This document shows positions 23,496-34,512 of a DNA stretch of 64,000 nucleotides, piece after piece (position 1 is the first letter of the stretch; every line of letters starts with the position of its first letter). The notes under the pieces are model-generated. The model was given only the letters and a program-made list of their open reading frames with translations, was not told the origin of the DNA and did no database searches. This DNA comes from Dallia pectoralis (Eukaryota; Chordata; Actinopteri; Esociformes; Umbridae), in contig CM055753.1 in assembly GCA_029465975.1 (NCBI GenBank), forward strand, positions 8,028,821 to 8,092,820, in the 5' to 3' direction. Both the position numbers and the translations under genes were made by a program.

Positions 23496-23995
23496 NNNNN
23501 NNNNNNNNNNNNNNNNNNNNNNNNNNNNNNNNNNNNNNNNNNNNNNNNNNNNNNNNNNNNNNNNNNNNNNNNNNNNNNNNNNNNNNNNNNNNNNNNNNNN
23601 NNNNNNNNNNNNNNNNNNNNNNNNNNNNNNNNNNNNNNNNNNNNNNNNNNNNNNNNNNNNNNNNNNNNNNNNNNNNNNNNNNNNNNNNNNNNNNNNNNNN
23701 NNNNNNNNNNNNNNNNNNNNNNNNNNNNNNNNNNNNNNNNNNNNNNNNNNNNNNNNNNNNNNNNNNNNNNNNNNNNNNNNNNNNNNNNNNNNNNNNNNNN
23801 NNNNNNNNNNNNNNNNNNNNNNNNNNNNNNNNNNNNNNNNNNNNNNNNNNNNNNNNNNNNNNNNNNNNNNNNNNNNNNNNNNNNNNNNNNNNNNNNNNNN
23901 NNNNNNNNNNNNNNNNNNNNNNNNNNNNNNNNNNNNNNNNNNNNNNNNNNNNNNNNNNNNNNNNNNNNNNNNNNNNNNNNNNNNNNNNNNNNNNN
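23496..23995. other. Assembly gap (500 N)
   Basis: Exactly 500 consecutive N characters, so the true length may differ. Open frames across it are artefacts. Confidence 1.
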
Positions 23996-24148
23996 ACATT
24001 ATCAGCTATCGCTACCACCAGCTCATACTATTATCAGCAATCGATCTGAATAAAATGCTACATCATTAACTATCATTTAGTTGCGCTACGAAATCGAGTA
24101 TTTAAACGCATATCATGTAAAGTTACAAAGTCAGATAACTTCACCTAC

Positions 24149-24240
24149 CTGTTTCTCACACGTGTGTTTTCCATGTTCAGAGTCGAAGCGTCTGGAACTT
24201 CCGGTGTAAAATTCCGTCGGTGACCGTATCCGGGGTTTTA
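24149..24240 (-). other. Possible 5' exon and promoter of an unknown minus-strand gene
   Basis: Read on the minus strand, an ETS-like ACCGGAAG (24198-24205) is followed by an ATG at 24174-24172 with the frame MENTRVRN and then a strong donor, CAG|GTAGGTGA, at 24149/24148. This is the layout of a short first exon in a housekeeping-type promoter. The rest would have to lie in or beyond the gap. I do not recognise the protein. It could equally be a non-coding exon or chance. Confidence 0.33.
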
Positions 24241-24550
24241 GCAGCTAATGTTAGCCATCTGATTAAACCTTACTTCAGGAAAACCCAGTAACAATGTGCG
24301 CCTGCGTATTAAAAAAACTACACGGCTCCTCCCTCTCCTTGGCCGCGGGCCTTTCTCATTGGCTAAAGCCCACACACTTCTTCAAGTGTGTATCGGCTGC
24401 AATACCACTACCCAGCTACAGGGGGCGAAAGAGAGCACACACACCTACACACTCGTACCCAATTTTTATCACGTTGTGGGGAAAGTGGAAAAAAAGCACA
24501 GGCATATCAGCAGGCTTGTGAGCCAGTTTATATTGAAATCGGTGTGGGGC

Positions 24551-24623
24551 CCACACACACACAGCACACACACACACGCACGCACGCACACACACACACA
24601 CACACACAGACACACACACACAC
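24551..24623. repeat. (CA)n microsatellite
   Basis: CA repeats with CG variants (CGCACGCACG) in the middle. Confidence 0.95.
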
Positions 24624-25019
24624 CCTATACCTCGCTGATATCGCTCAGCGACAACTCTGCATCGCTGTCGTCACCCGGAGAGTGATCACCGTGACAACCT
24701 CACCTGTCCCCATCTGTAACTCTAATGTTGCTGTCAGGTGATGGGATGGCAGCTATTAATCAGTCCTTGCTAGCGGGCTGCTAATGGGAGCGCTTCTATA
24801 ATGTCTGTACAGTATATGTGTATCCCCCTCAGATGAAATGAGGACAGCAGGAAACATATGCTGATCATTTAGCCGTTTGTGAGGCATGAGCGTTCAAACT
24901 TGTTACTGGCTTGCCCATCCCCCCCCCCCAAATAAAAAATGAACACGTTATTTTTCTTCATTTCAAATGGGAGCGGCTCAAGTTCTAGAAGCTCAACTTT
25001 CCTCTTAAAGTGTGGTCAT
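24624..25019. other. Intergenic, no gene seen
   Basis: Unique-looking sequence with a C homopolymer near 24920. No exon or known element is recognised. Confidence 0.5.
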
Positions 25020-25259
<240 letters not shown>

Positions 25260-25645
25260 TGCTTCTGAAATGTTTTCTCCACCAGACATGGGTACAGAAT
25301 GCACAGAAAAATATATATTTGAGGTTTAATATATTTTATTCACTACATATTTATATATAAAGTATAGTTCTATTATATCAGCTAATTGTAGGTACCACAT
25401 CTTATCACCTGTAAAAAGAAATAAGCGACTTACACAACCCAGTCACATTACTGCTCATTTAGTGGCTGTACTGGGTAACTGGAGGTACTGATTGGAGGTA
25501 CTGGACATGTACAGTAACTCTTGATGACATTTAAACGTTACCTCAACTCGGCTTGCTGCAGTGCAGTCTTTCAAACTATTCTTTAACATATGCCGGATGG
25601 AACTAACGTATTTGTAGAAATATCGAATCACAATGGTTACTCTGT
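25260..25645. other. Intergenic, AT-rich, no gene seen
   Basis: AT-rich sequence without recognisable exon structure. It leads directly into the 35-bp array. Confidence 0.5.
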
Positions 25646-26551
25646 TACCCAGATATACCACCTGACAACCCCTACACAATTACCCAGATATACCACCTGA
25701 CAACCCCTACACTATTACCCAGATATACCACCTGACAACCCCTACACTATTACCCAGATATACCACCGGACAACCCCTACACTATTACCCAGATATACCA
25801 CCTGACAACCCCTACACTATTACCCAGATATACCACCGGACAACCCCTACTCTGTTACCCAGATATACCACCAGACAACCCCTACACTATTACCCAGATA
25901 TACCACCTGACAACCCCTACACTATTACCCAGATATACCACCTGACAACCCCTACACTATTACCCAGATATACCACCTGACAACCCCTACACTATTACCC
26001 AGATATACCACCTGACAACCCCTACACTATTACCCAGATATACCACCTGACAACCCCTACACTATTACCCAGATATACCACCTGACAACCCCTACACTAT
26101 TACCCAGATATACCACCGGACAACCCCTACACTATTACCCAGATATACCACCTGACAACCCCTACACTATTACCCAGATATACCACCTGACAACCCCTAC
26201 ACTATTACCCAGATATACCACCTGACAACCCCTACACTATTACCCAGATATACCACCTGACAACCCCTACACTATTACCCAGATATACCACCTGACAACC
26301 CCTACACTATTACCCAGATATACCACCTGACAACCCCTACACTATTACCCAGATATACCACCTGACAACCCCTACACTATTACCCAGATATACCACCTGA
26401 CAACCCCTACACTATTACCCAGATATACCACCTGACAACCCCTACACTATTACCCAGATATACCACCTGACAACCCCTACACTATTACCCAGATATACCA
26501 CCTGACAACCCCTACACTATTACCCAGATATACCACCTGACAACCCCTACA
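25646..26551. repeat. 35-bp minisatellite (about 26 units)
   Basis: Units TACCCAGATATACCACCTGA followed by CAACCCCTACACTAT, nearly identical, with sparse CCTGA/CCGGA variants mostly in the left third. The right two thirds are almost homogeneous, suggesting recent expansion. Confidence 0.97.
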
Positions 26552-26726
26552 CCGAACCACACTGGAGACCATTCAATTATTCTTCTCCTGAAGTCAGTGA
26601 ACATCAACCAAAGACATTATCCTCAGGCTATTATTATCCACATAATGAGCTCCAGTTCATATAGCCGATATGAAGCTGCTAAATCCCATGCCAAGAAGTG
26701 CAACAGCCTCTAAGATGCCATATGTG

Positions 26727-28130
26727 ATTTTTGGCAACTAGTTGTAAAAGTGGCGCTGTTGACCGTTATGGGGTTTTGGGTAGAAAATACTAGGGTTGTG
26801 GGTTTAATTCTCCCAGGGGACAAGAACAAAATACTAGGGTTGTCGGTTTGATTCTCCCAGGGGACAAGAACAAAATACTAGGGTTGTGGGTTTAATTCTC
26901 CCAGGGGACAAGAACAAAATACTAGGGTTGTCGGTTTGATTCTCCCAGGGGACAAGAACAAAATACTAGGGTTGTGGGTTTAATTCTCCCAGGGGACAAG
27001 AACAAAATACTAGGGTTGTCGGTTTGATTCTCCCAGGGGACAAGAACAAAATACTAGGGTTGTGGGTTTAATTCTCCCAGGGGACAAGAACAAAATACTA
27101 GGGTTGTCGGTTTGATTCTCCCAGGGGACAAGAACAAAATACTAGGGTTGTGGGTTTAATTCTCCCAGGGAACAAGAACAAAATACTAGGGTTGTGGGTT
27201 TAATTCTCCCAGGGGACAAGAACAAAATACTAGGGTTGTGGGTTTAATTCTCCCAGGGGACAAGAACAAAATACTAGGGTTGTGGGTTTAATTCTCCCAG
27301 GGGACAAGAACAAAATACTAGGGTTGTGGGTTTGATTCTCCCAGGGGACAAGAACAAAATACTAGGGTTGTGGGTTTAATTCTCCCAGGGGACAAGAACA
27401 AAATACTAGGGTTGTGGGTTTAATTCTCCCAGGGGACAAGAACAAAATACTAGGGTTGTGGGTTTGATTCTCCCAGGGGACAAGAACAAAATACTAGGGT
27501 TGTGGGTTTGATTCTCCCAGGGGACAAGAACAAAATACTAGGGGACAAGAACAAAATACTAGGGTTGTGGGTTTAATTCTCCCAGGGGACAAGAACAAAA
27601 TACTAGGGTTCCCAGGGGACAAGAACAAAATACTAGGGTTGTGGGTTTAATTCTCCCAGGGGACAAGAACAAAATACTAGGGTTGTCGGTTTGATTCTCC
27701 CAGGGGACAAGAACAAAATACTAGGGTTGTGGGTTTAATTCTCCCAGGGGACAAGAACAAAATACTAGGGTTGTCGGTTTGATTCTCCCAGGGGACAAGA
27801 ACAAAATACTAGGGTTGTGGGTTTAATTCTCCCAGGGGACAAGAACAAAATACTAGGGTTGTGGGTTTAATTCTCCCAGGGGACAAGAACAAAATACTAG
27901 GGTTGTCGGTTTGATTCTCCCAAAGGGACAAGTACAAAATACAAGGGTTTTGGGTTAGATTCTCCCAGTGGACAAGTACAAAATACAAGGGTTGTGGGTT
28001 TGATTCCCCCAGTGGACAAGTACAAAATACAAGGGTTTTTGGGTTGGATTCTCCCAGGGAATAAGTACAAAATACTAGGATAATGACTACATTCACTACT
28101 GTATGGTGAATCACACTGGATGACAGCATC
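26727..28130 (+). mobile_element. tRNA-derived SINE with an internal 44-bp tandem expansion
   Basis: The left flank (about 26750-26785, GTGGCGCTGTTGACCGTTATGG) and right flank (about 28085-28130, ACTACTGTATGGTGAATC then ACTGGATGACAGCATCTGCT) match the head and tail of a teleost tRNA-derived SINE. I recall the tail as ...TCTGGATAAGAGCGTCTGCT. Between them, from 26788 to about 28080, a 44-bp unit is repeated about 29 times: TACTAGGGTTGTGGGTTTAA, TTCTCCCAGGGGACAAGAAC, AAAA. The unit contains the pol III B-box region (GGTTTGATTC, cf. GGTTCGANTC). Units with GTGGGTTTAATT and GTCGGTTTGATT alternate over much of the array, giving an 88-bp higher-order period. Confidence 0.75.
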
Positions 28131-29141
28131 TGCTGAAATTCTGCAGTGGAAATGTTGCAGTTCCTATTTGCACAGATCTGACAAGAAAACAGACTATACA
28201 GCAATTTCAGATACATTCAGCAATGGTATTTAATGTTGAGGCAGATAAGATAATTGAATAAAAGAAACGGAGAAAAAAGAACTTCTTTCCCAGGCATTAT
28301 GACAAATTATCTAGTGACACATGAAAGCCAACTCCACAAACTGTCGCGCACGTCTTTCTTGTTCTTTAGAGGTGCGTTCATACAACCGAAATGATGGCAA
28401 GACCGAGAGGTACACAACAGCTCCCTGCTCTGCTCCTCTAATTGGACTGAAACGAAGCAGAAGAGAACTGTAAGACAATTAACGGTTGTGTTTTATCAGG
28501 CCTGGTGCAGTCTGGGGGAGGTAGGACGCCTTCACTGCCGGCGACAATCTCTCACTCCCTCCATCTCTTGCTCCCTTTGCCTGCCGTTCGCTCACAAGCT
28601 TTTGTTTATCTCGTTTTTCAATTAACCTCCAACGATTTTACTCCCTTCATAAAGCCGGCGCGTGCATGTTTGCTCCATAGAACAAATAAGACGGTCCCTC
28701 TGTTTTCTGTCTGCCTTCAACCCCAGTTTCTCTATTTCGGTCTGTCTCACTACCTCCTCGTGTCTGCTATGGTGCCGTCATCCGGAAAGCTGTTCCTCTC
28801 AGAGCTCTGCAGGATGTTTCCAGGCGGAAAGCCATATGTGTCAGATTAAAAAAGTTGGTAATGTGTGGCAAACCAAAGGAGGGCTGTACTGGAGTCGCTG
28901 TAGCTTAGTGGCCTCGTCTTGTTCTGCATCCACGTCTTCTATTCTGCCAGACAGAGGGAGGGAGAGAACTTTAAAAATCATTTTCTGGTGAAATACAACG
29001 TAAGGTAGAAAGCCCATTGACACACCTGAGCAATTTGTCAATATATTCAATGAAATCAGGCTTATCAGGTGACAACATGAGTGAACTTTGAAGTGGGAAA
29101 AGGACTGACAACCACAAATTCATTGAAAAATGTCACATATC
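28131..29141. other. Intergenic, no gene seen
   Basis: Unique-looking sequence with several short open frames but no recognisable exon or splice-bounded homology. Confidence 0.5.
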
Positions 29142-30250
29142 CCAACCTCCCAGAACAACTGACCACAATCCAACCTCCCAGAACAACTGACCACAATCCA
29201 ACCTCCCAGAACAACTGACCACAATCCAACCTCCCAGAACAACTGACCACAATCCAACCTCCCAGAACAACTGACCACAATCCAACCTCCAAAACAACTG
29301 ACCACAATCCAACAGAACAACTGACCACAATCCAACCTCCCAGAACAACTGACCACAATCCAACCTCCCAGAACAACTGACCACAATCCAACCTCCCAGA
29401 ACAACTGACCACAATCCAACCTCCCAGAACAACTGACAGAACACAATCCAACCTCCCAGAACAACTGACCACAATCCAACCTCCCAGAACAACTGACCAC
29501 AATCCAACCTCCCAGAACAACTGACCACAATCCAACCTCCCAGAACAACTGACCACAATCCAACCTCCCAGAACAACTGACCACAATCCAACCTCCCAGA
29601 ACAACTGACCACAATCCAACCTCCCAGAACAACTGACCACAATCCAACCTCCCAGAACAACTGACCACAATCCAACCTCCCAGAACAACTGACCACAATC
29701 CAACCTCCCAGAACAACTGACCACAATCCAACCTCCCAGAACAACTGACCACAATCCAACCTCCCAGAACAACTGACCACAATCCAACCTCCCAGAACAA
29801 CTGACCACAATCCAACCTCCCAGAACAACTGACCACAATCCAACCTCCCAGAACAACTGACCACAATCCAACCTCCCAGAACAACTGACCACAATCCAAC
29901 CTCCCAGAACAACTGACCACAATCCAACCTCCCAGAACAACTGACCACAATCCAACCTCCCAGAACAACTGACCACAATCCAACCTCCCAGAACAACTGA
30001 CCACAATCCAACCTCCCAGAACAACTGACCACATCCCAACCTTCCACAACAACTGACAGTATCCCCATCTCATAAACCACTGACAACATCCTTACCTCAC
30101 ATACAACTGACAATATGGCAACTGGCAACATCCATATATCACTTGACAACTGACAAAATTCCTACCTCATGCAAAAACAGTTGGCAGCATTCCTAGATCC
30201 CAAAACTATTGAGATCCTTACAACTGACCAAATCCGTATCTCCCACAACA
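29142..30250. repeat. 28-bp minisatellite (about 31 units) with a decayed right edge
   Basis: Units CCAACCTCCCAGAACAACTG plus ACCACAAT, nearly identical from 29142 to about 30040. From about 30040 to 30250 degenerate copies (CATCTCATAAACCACTGACA-type) fade out, so the right edge is the older part. Because 28 is not a multiple of 3, all three minus frames stay open across it. Confidence 0.97.
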
Positions 30251-30887
30251 CCTTTATTCGGATCCACATTGTGATGACATAGTGCTGGTGATTCGGCCCT
30301 TTAAAGCCATGACCTGGCAGTGATTAAGATGTTGATTCCACATTCCACACTATGTACAACCTGTGTGCGTTTGTGCATGTGTCTATGTGTCCGTGTGTCT
30401 GTGAGCGTGTTTCAGAATGTGGACACGCTAATTCTAAAAACGAAGCCGAACACCCGAGACACAAAACTCCACACTAATTAATCATTGGTAACGAGGTAGG
30501 AGGCCTTGGAAATACCCAGCGAATCAAAATGGAGTAATCACAGGATACGGAAAAAAGGACGGTGAAGTAATTACGAAGGGTGCCATTCCATCACACAATC
30601 AGATGCCTACAAATGCCATGTTGGAAAATCACCAATGCTTTGACAAAGACTGTGATTGGATGAATCGTTGAACGGTTCTTCAGTAAAATACCATCTTTGC
30701 CCAAAGCTCCAATTTTCTACCTGCATAAGGGGAAGCTCTGGCCGCTGTCCAACACGGCAACCGTTGTTATGGATGGTTCTGGTAGGATGCGGCAAAGGTG
30801 CTTCCCTCCAAAGGAGCCTGTGCTTATTTCAGCAGAAAGCCTTATGGAGGGAATTTAGCAGCATAAGCACAGGTCCTGGGGTATAAT
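30251..30887. other. Intergenic, no gene seen
   Basis: Mostly unique sequence. A TAATTAATCATTGG block near 30476 is homeodomain-site-like, but nothing more specific is seen. Confidence 0.45.
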
Positions 30888-31140
30888 AGTGTGTGTGTGT
30901 GTGTGTGTGTGTATGTTCGTCAGTGTGTGTGTGTGTGTGTGTTCGTCAGTGTGTGTGTGCGTGGGTTTCTGTTAGGGTTAGTGTTTGTGTGTGTCAAAGG
31001 GTTTGTGTGTTTGCGTATGTCACTGTGTGTTAGTGTTTGTTTTTGTGTTAGTGTTTGTTTCTGTGTTTGCGTATGTCACTGTGTGTGTATGTGTGTGTTT
31101 GTGTGTGTGTGTGTGTGTGTTTGTGTGTGTGTGTTAGTGT
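30888..31140. repeat. (TG)n-rich microsatellite region
   Basis: Impure TG repeats with GTTAGTGTTTGT and CGTCAGTGTG interruptions. Confidence 0.9.
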
Positions 31141-31569
31141 TCAGCCAGTCTGGGCTACTGGACATGACAGTTCAACAGCGACTCGTCAAACCATAGCGCT
31201 TCAAAAATTAATCAGCATGTGTTACCTGTGTCGGCAACAATAAAACAACCACAAACATGTTTGGATGGATTTATTAAAGCGTAACTCTAGTAATGTAATA
31301 AACTGGGTATATTACATAACATGCACTATGATGTCAGTCTGGTTCAGTTGGCTGTAGACTGACATGAGTTGTGGATACACTAACAGTTGGTGACACACGC
31401 TAATCACAACATACAATATGACAGCCTGTAGCAGCCCAGAGTGTCGTTGTCAAGGTGTCCGGTGGCGTCTGAATCAGGGTCTGGTTCGTCTCCTCACGGG
31501 TCACTTCCTCACAGACGCTAGTTGAGCCCATACAGCCCCACAGGGAGAAGTGTTCACTCCCACAACACG

Positions 31570-31607
<38 letters not shown>

Positions 31608-31839
31608 CGTGGCACTGACTGATTCCCTTCAGACGGCAGGCACGACCCAGAGGGAGAAACAGCAGCATGCAGTGAAACTCTGATTACCCTAGCCACCACC
31701 CAGCCATAATCCCTTTTCTCTGATCTCCGCTGATTTTTATGATCCCCCTTTAACTTTCTAGAGGAAGAAATTATTCAAATCAAAACTGCTCAGTGAAAGT
31801 CTTTTCTCCACCTTCAGGCGTGTGAAGGAGGCAGGGAGG
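31141..31839. other. Intergenic, with a (CA)n tract
   Basis: Unique sequence containing a CA tract at about 31570-31604. No exon is recognised. Confidence 0.5.
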
Positions 31840-32149
31840 CAGTGAGAGAGAGAGGGAGAGGGAGAGGGAGAGGGAGAGAGAGAGGGAGAGGGAGAGAGAG
31901 GGAGAGGGCCAAGGAGGGAGATAAATTGGAAGAATGTGTTGAAATGGCCTGCTAGGATTCTCTCGCCCTCTCGTTCAATCTCACCCCCTCTCTCCCACCC
32001 ACCACTCCCCACCCTGCCCCCATCTCCCTCCCCCATCCTCCCTCTCAATCCCCCCCTATATCTCCCCCTCTCCCTTTCTCTCTCCCCATCTCCCCTCCCT
32101 CTCCACTACTCTCCCTCTCAACCTCCCCCTGTCTCTCCTCCCATCTCCT
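31840..32149. repeat. Purine tract followed by pyrimidine tract
   Basis: A nearly pure GA/GGGAGA run at 31840-31908 is followed after about 50 bp by a long C/T-rich stretch at 31959-32149 (CTCCCTCCCC-type). The two halves are roughly complementary in composition. Confidence 0.85.
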
Positions 32150-33811
32150 CATATGTAGGCCTACGGTCTCCCTCCCACCACTCTCCCACCAGTCGACAAC
32201 TTAGCCGCTTGAGGTCACATCCTCTCTAGCCTGGCTCGGTAATTTACTCTTGAGCGTACCATGTTCGCTGATCTCCTAAATCTGGCCACTAAAGCTAAGA
32301 CCCGCAGCCATCCGAGCCTCACCCCCAACCACCCCCACCACCCCCCGGTCTGGTTTGAGTAATAGCTGATATCCCCCAGATACCTCGCCGCCAGGGGCAG
32401 AAGAGCTAGCTATGTCACCTGAGATAAGAGTTAAGCTGGGTAGAGCCTGCTTAGCACGCAGGTAATACGTCTGTCTGTGGCGCGTGAGCAGAAAGGAGCA
32501 GGGAAGGCTTTCCTTTTCTGTTCGGCGGAAGTGTAAAAAGACATATCTGTGCTTTCCTCTCCTCCAAATCCCTTCTGAGACGCGGCAAAAACGATGTAAC
32601 AAATTGTTACAGGTGACTTGTGAAAGTCTAAACACTCTCCTGACATTTTGCTCCCGAACATAGAAGTGTTAAATGGGACCGCTGATCTCGCTAATTAAAT
32701 ATCTACACAGACAACTTTATTAACAAACCAAAAACGTAGTTTTTCGTGTCATACAGGCAAACGTGCGCGCCTGAAACTCTAAAGGCATCAGCTGTCATTA
32801 GGCTTAATTATTAATTATTGACGCATTTGATCTTTCAAGCAAATCAGGAACGAAGACTATACATCTCACTTGTGGAAGACGACCGTGAAGAAATAAGAGT
32901 ACTGTTTTGATGTGAATTTTCTCCTCATCTCAATAGTTCATACAGGCCAGCAGTGAGGAGTCAATGTGACACTTTTTTCAAGTATTGCTGTGGCAGCTTT
33001 ATGTTATGATATGTTATGTTAAGTTAATGGCTGTGTTAAGTCATGACTCTGTCATGTCATGCTTGTCACCACCGAGAAGGCAATTGTTAAAGTCGAAATA
33101 TGTCAAAGGAGCAGAATCCCACGCACAGATGTGAAAAAACTGCAGAAAGGTTAATGTCAAAGACACGGCAGAATGTCAACACTAACAGGCGTGGACATTT
33201 TCCTTGGCCTGTCCAGTCTCTTTCATGTCTTACATCTAACATCTGTCATGATTACCAACCAAATGCAATGAGCTTAGGTCACTGACAGTTGCAGCAGTGA
33301 AGTCACTTGTTCTCGCAGATATCAGATATCCGGGCTTGAATCCTTGACTAGCAGGCTTACGTCGAACATAGGACGCCATCTGACCACCGCCGAGGGTTAG
33401 TAATTCATTGTGTTTGTCTTGCCTTGTTGAGCTCCAGCGACTCCTTGTGGCGGCTCGGAGGCCCGTCAGCTCAATTGAGGTGGACATGAGGAGTGCATCC
33501 AGGAGAGACTGAGACTTTATCGAGCACCATGATAAGAAGCAAATCAGCATCAGTTGCTGTTGGTGCGATTTCCATATTTAATGTCAGATCTAATCTTGGT
33601 GTTTGTTTTAGTGTTGTTATTCTCAGAAATGGGGCCTGCTGGAGCATAAAAAAGGTGACAATTATATTCACACCTATCGCCCAGAAACAACTGAAATTAC
33701 TTGTTATGTACTCCTCTGAGTTTTGTTCTGCTAAATTCGAATATCAAATTTGCATCTGCCCAGAATCCAAGTATGGCGAATCATTGTGAAGGTTTAGTAC
33801 TTGTGCGTCGC
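32150..33811. other. Intergenic, possible conserved non-coding block
   Basis: No gene is seen. The segment at about 32690-32850 is AT-rich with TTAATTATTAATTATTG and CAGCTGTCATTA, resembling developmental conserved non-coding DNA. This is impression only. Confidence 0.4.
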
Positions 33812-33940
33812 TATGCATGTCAGTATGTGTGTCAGTATGTGTGGCAGTATGTGTGTCAGTATTTGTGTCAGTGTGTGTCAGTGTGTGTCAGTATGTATGT
33901 CAGTGTGTATGTATGTATGTGTGCCTGTATGTGTGTCGGG
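33812..33940. repeat. TG/CAGTATG microsatellite
   Basis: Repeated GTGTCAGTATGTGTGTCAG motifs (an imperfect 8-12 bp period) grading into TG and TATG repeats. Confidence 0.85.
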
Positions 33941-34135
33941 TCCCGGAGAACCACTGTGTTAAGTTAAAAGATGTTATAATGGTGTTAAACAAGAGTGAAA
34001 GGTACATAGAATGGATGTGTTTTTCCAGTCTGCATGTCTTTACTGTTTAAGTTTAAGGCCGTTTTTGTTATCTCATCACTGCCCTCTACAGGAAAAGAGT
34101 GAGAACTGCACCTCAGTGGTGCTCTGCTCCACGTT

Positions 34136-34512
34136 CCGCACACACAAACACACAAACTAACACTGTCACACACACAGACGCAAGCACACCTGCACGTAAC
34201 AGACACACACACGCACACACATTCTTACCCATCTAGCTGGCAGACTCATGTCCTCTACAAGGTGTTTGGATGAGTGGATAGCAACTCAAACACACAAATT
34301 AAATCACCTGCATTAGTACCCTATCAGTTGACAACCTGGTAGAGATTAATAAACCAATCAGCACACACTGAACTCAACCGAGCCACCTGACTACATACAC
34401 ACACGAACGCACACACAAATGCACACACAAATGCACACACACACACACGCACACACGCAAACACACATGCACACACACATGCACACACACACACACGCAC
34501 ACACACACACTC
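34136..34512. repeat. (CA)n-rich microsatellites (two blocks)
   Basis: CA-rich blocks at about 34136-34222 and 34397-34512, the second containing ACACACAAATGC and ACGCAC variants. Confidence 0.9.

Noticed and set aside
23337..24069. Open frames of 184-241 codons
   Set aside because: They run through the 500-N gap and are artefacts of treating N as coding.
25646..26551. Regular 35-bp repeats resembling a CRISPR array
   Set aside because: Units are contiguous without spacers, and the surroundings are vertebrate genes. It is a minisatellite. The same applies to the 44-, 28- and 53-bp arrays.
29065..30149. Three overlapping minus-strand open frames of 317-338 codons
   Set aside because: They are the same 28-bp minisatellite read in each frame (DCGQLFWEVGLWSVV...). 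A 28-bp unit with no stop keeps all frames open. There is no splice, start or family evidence.
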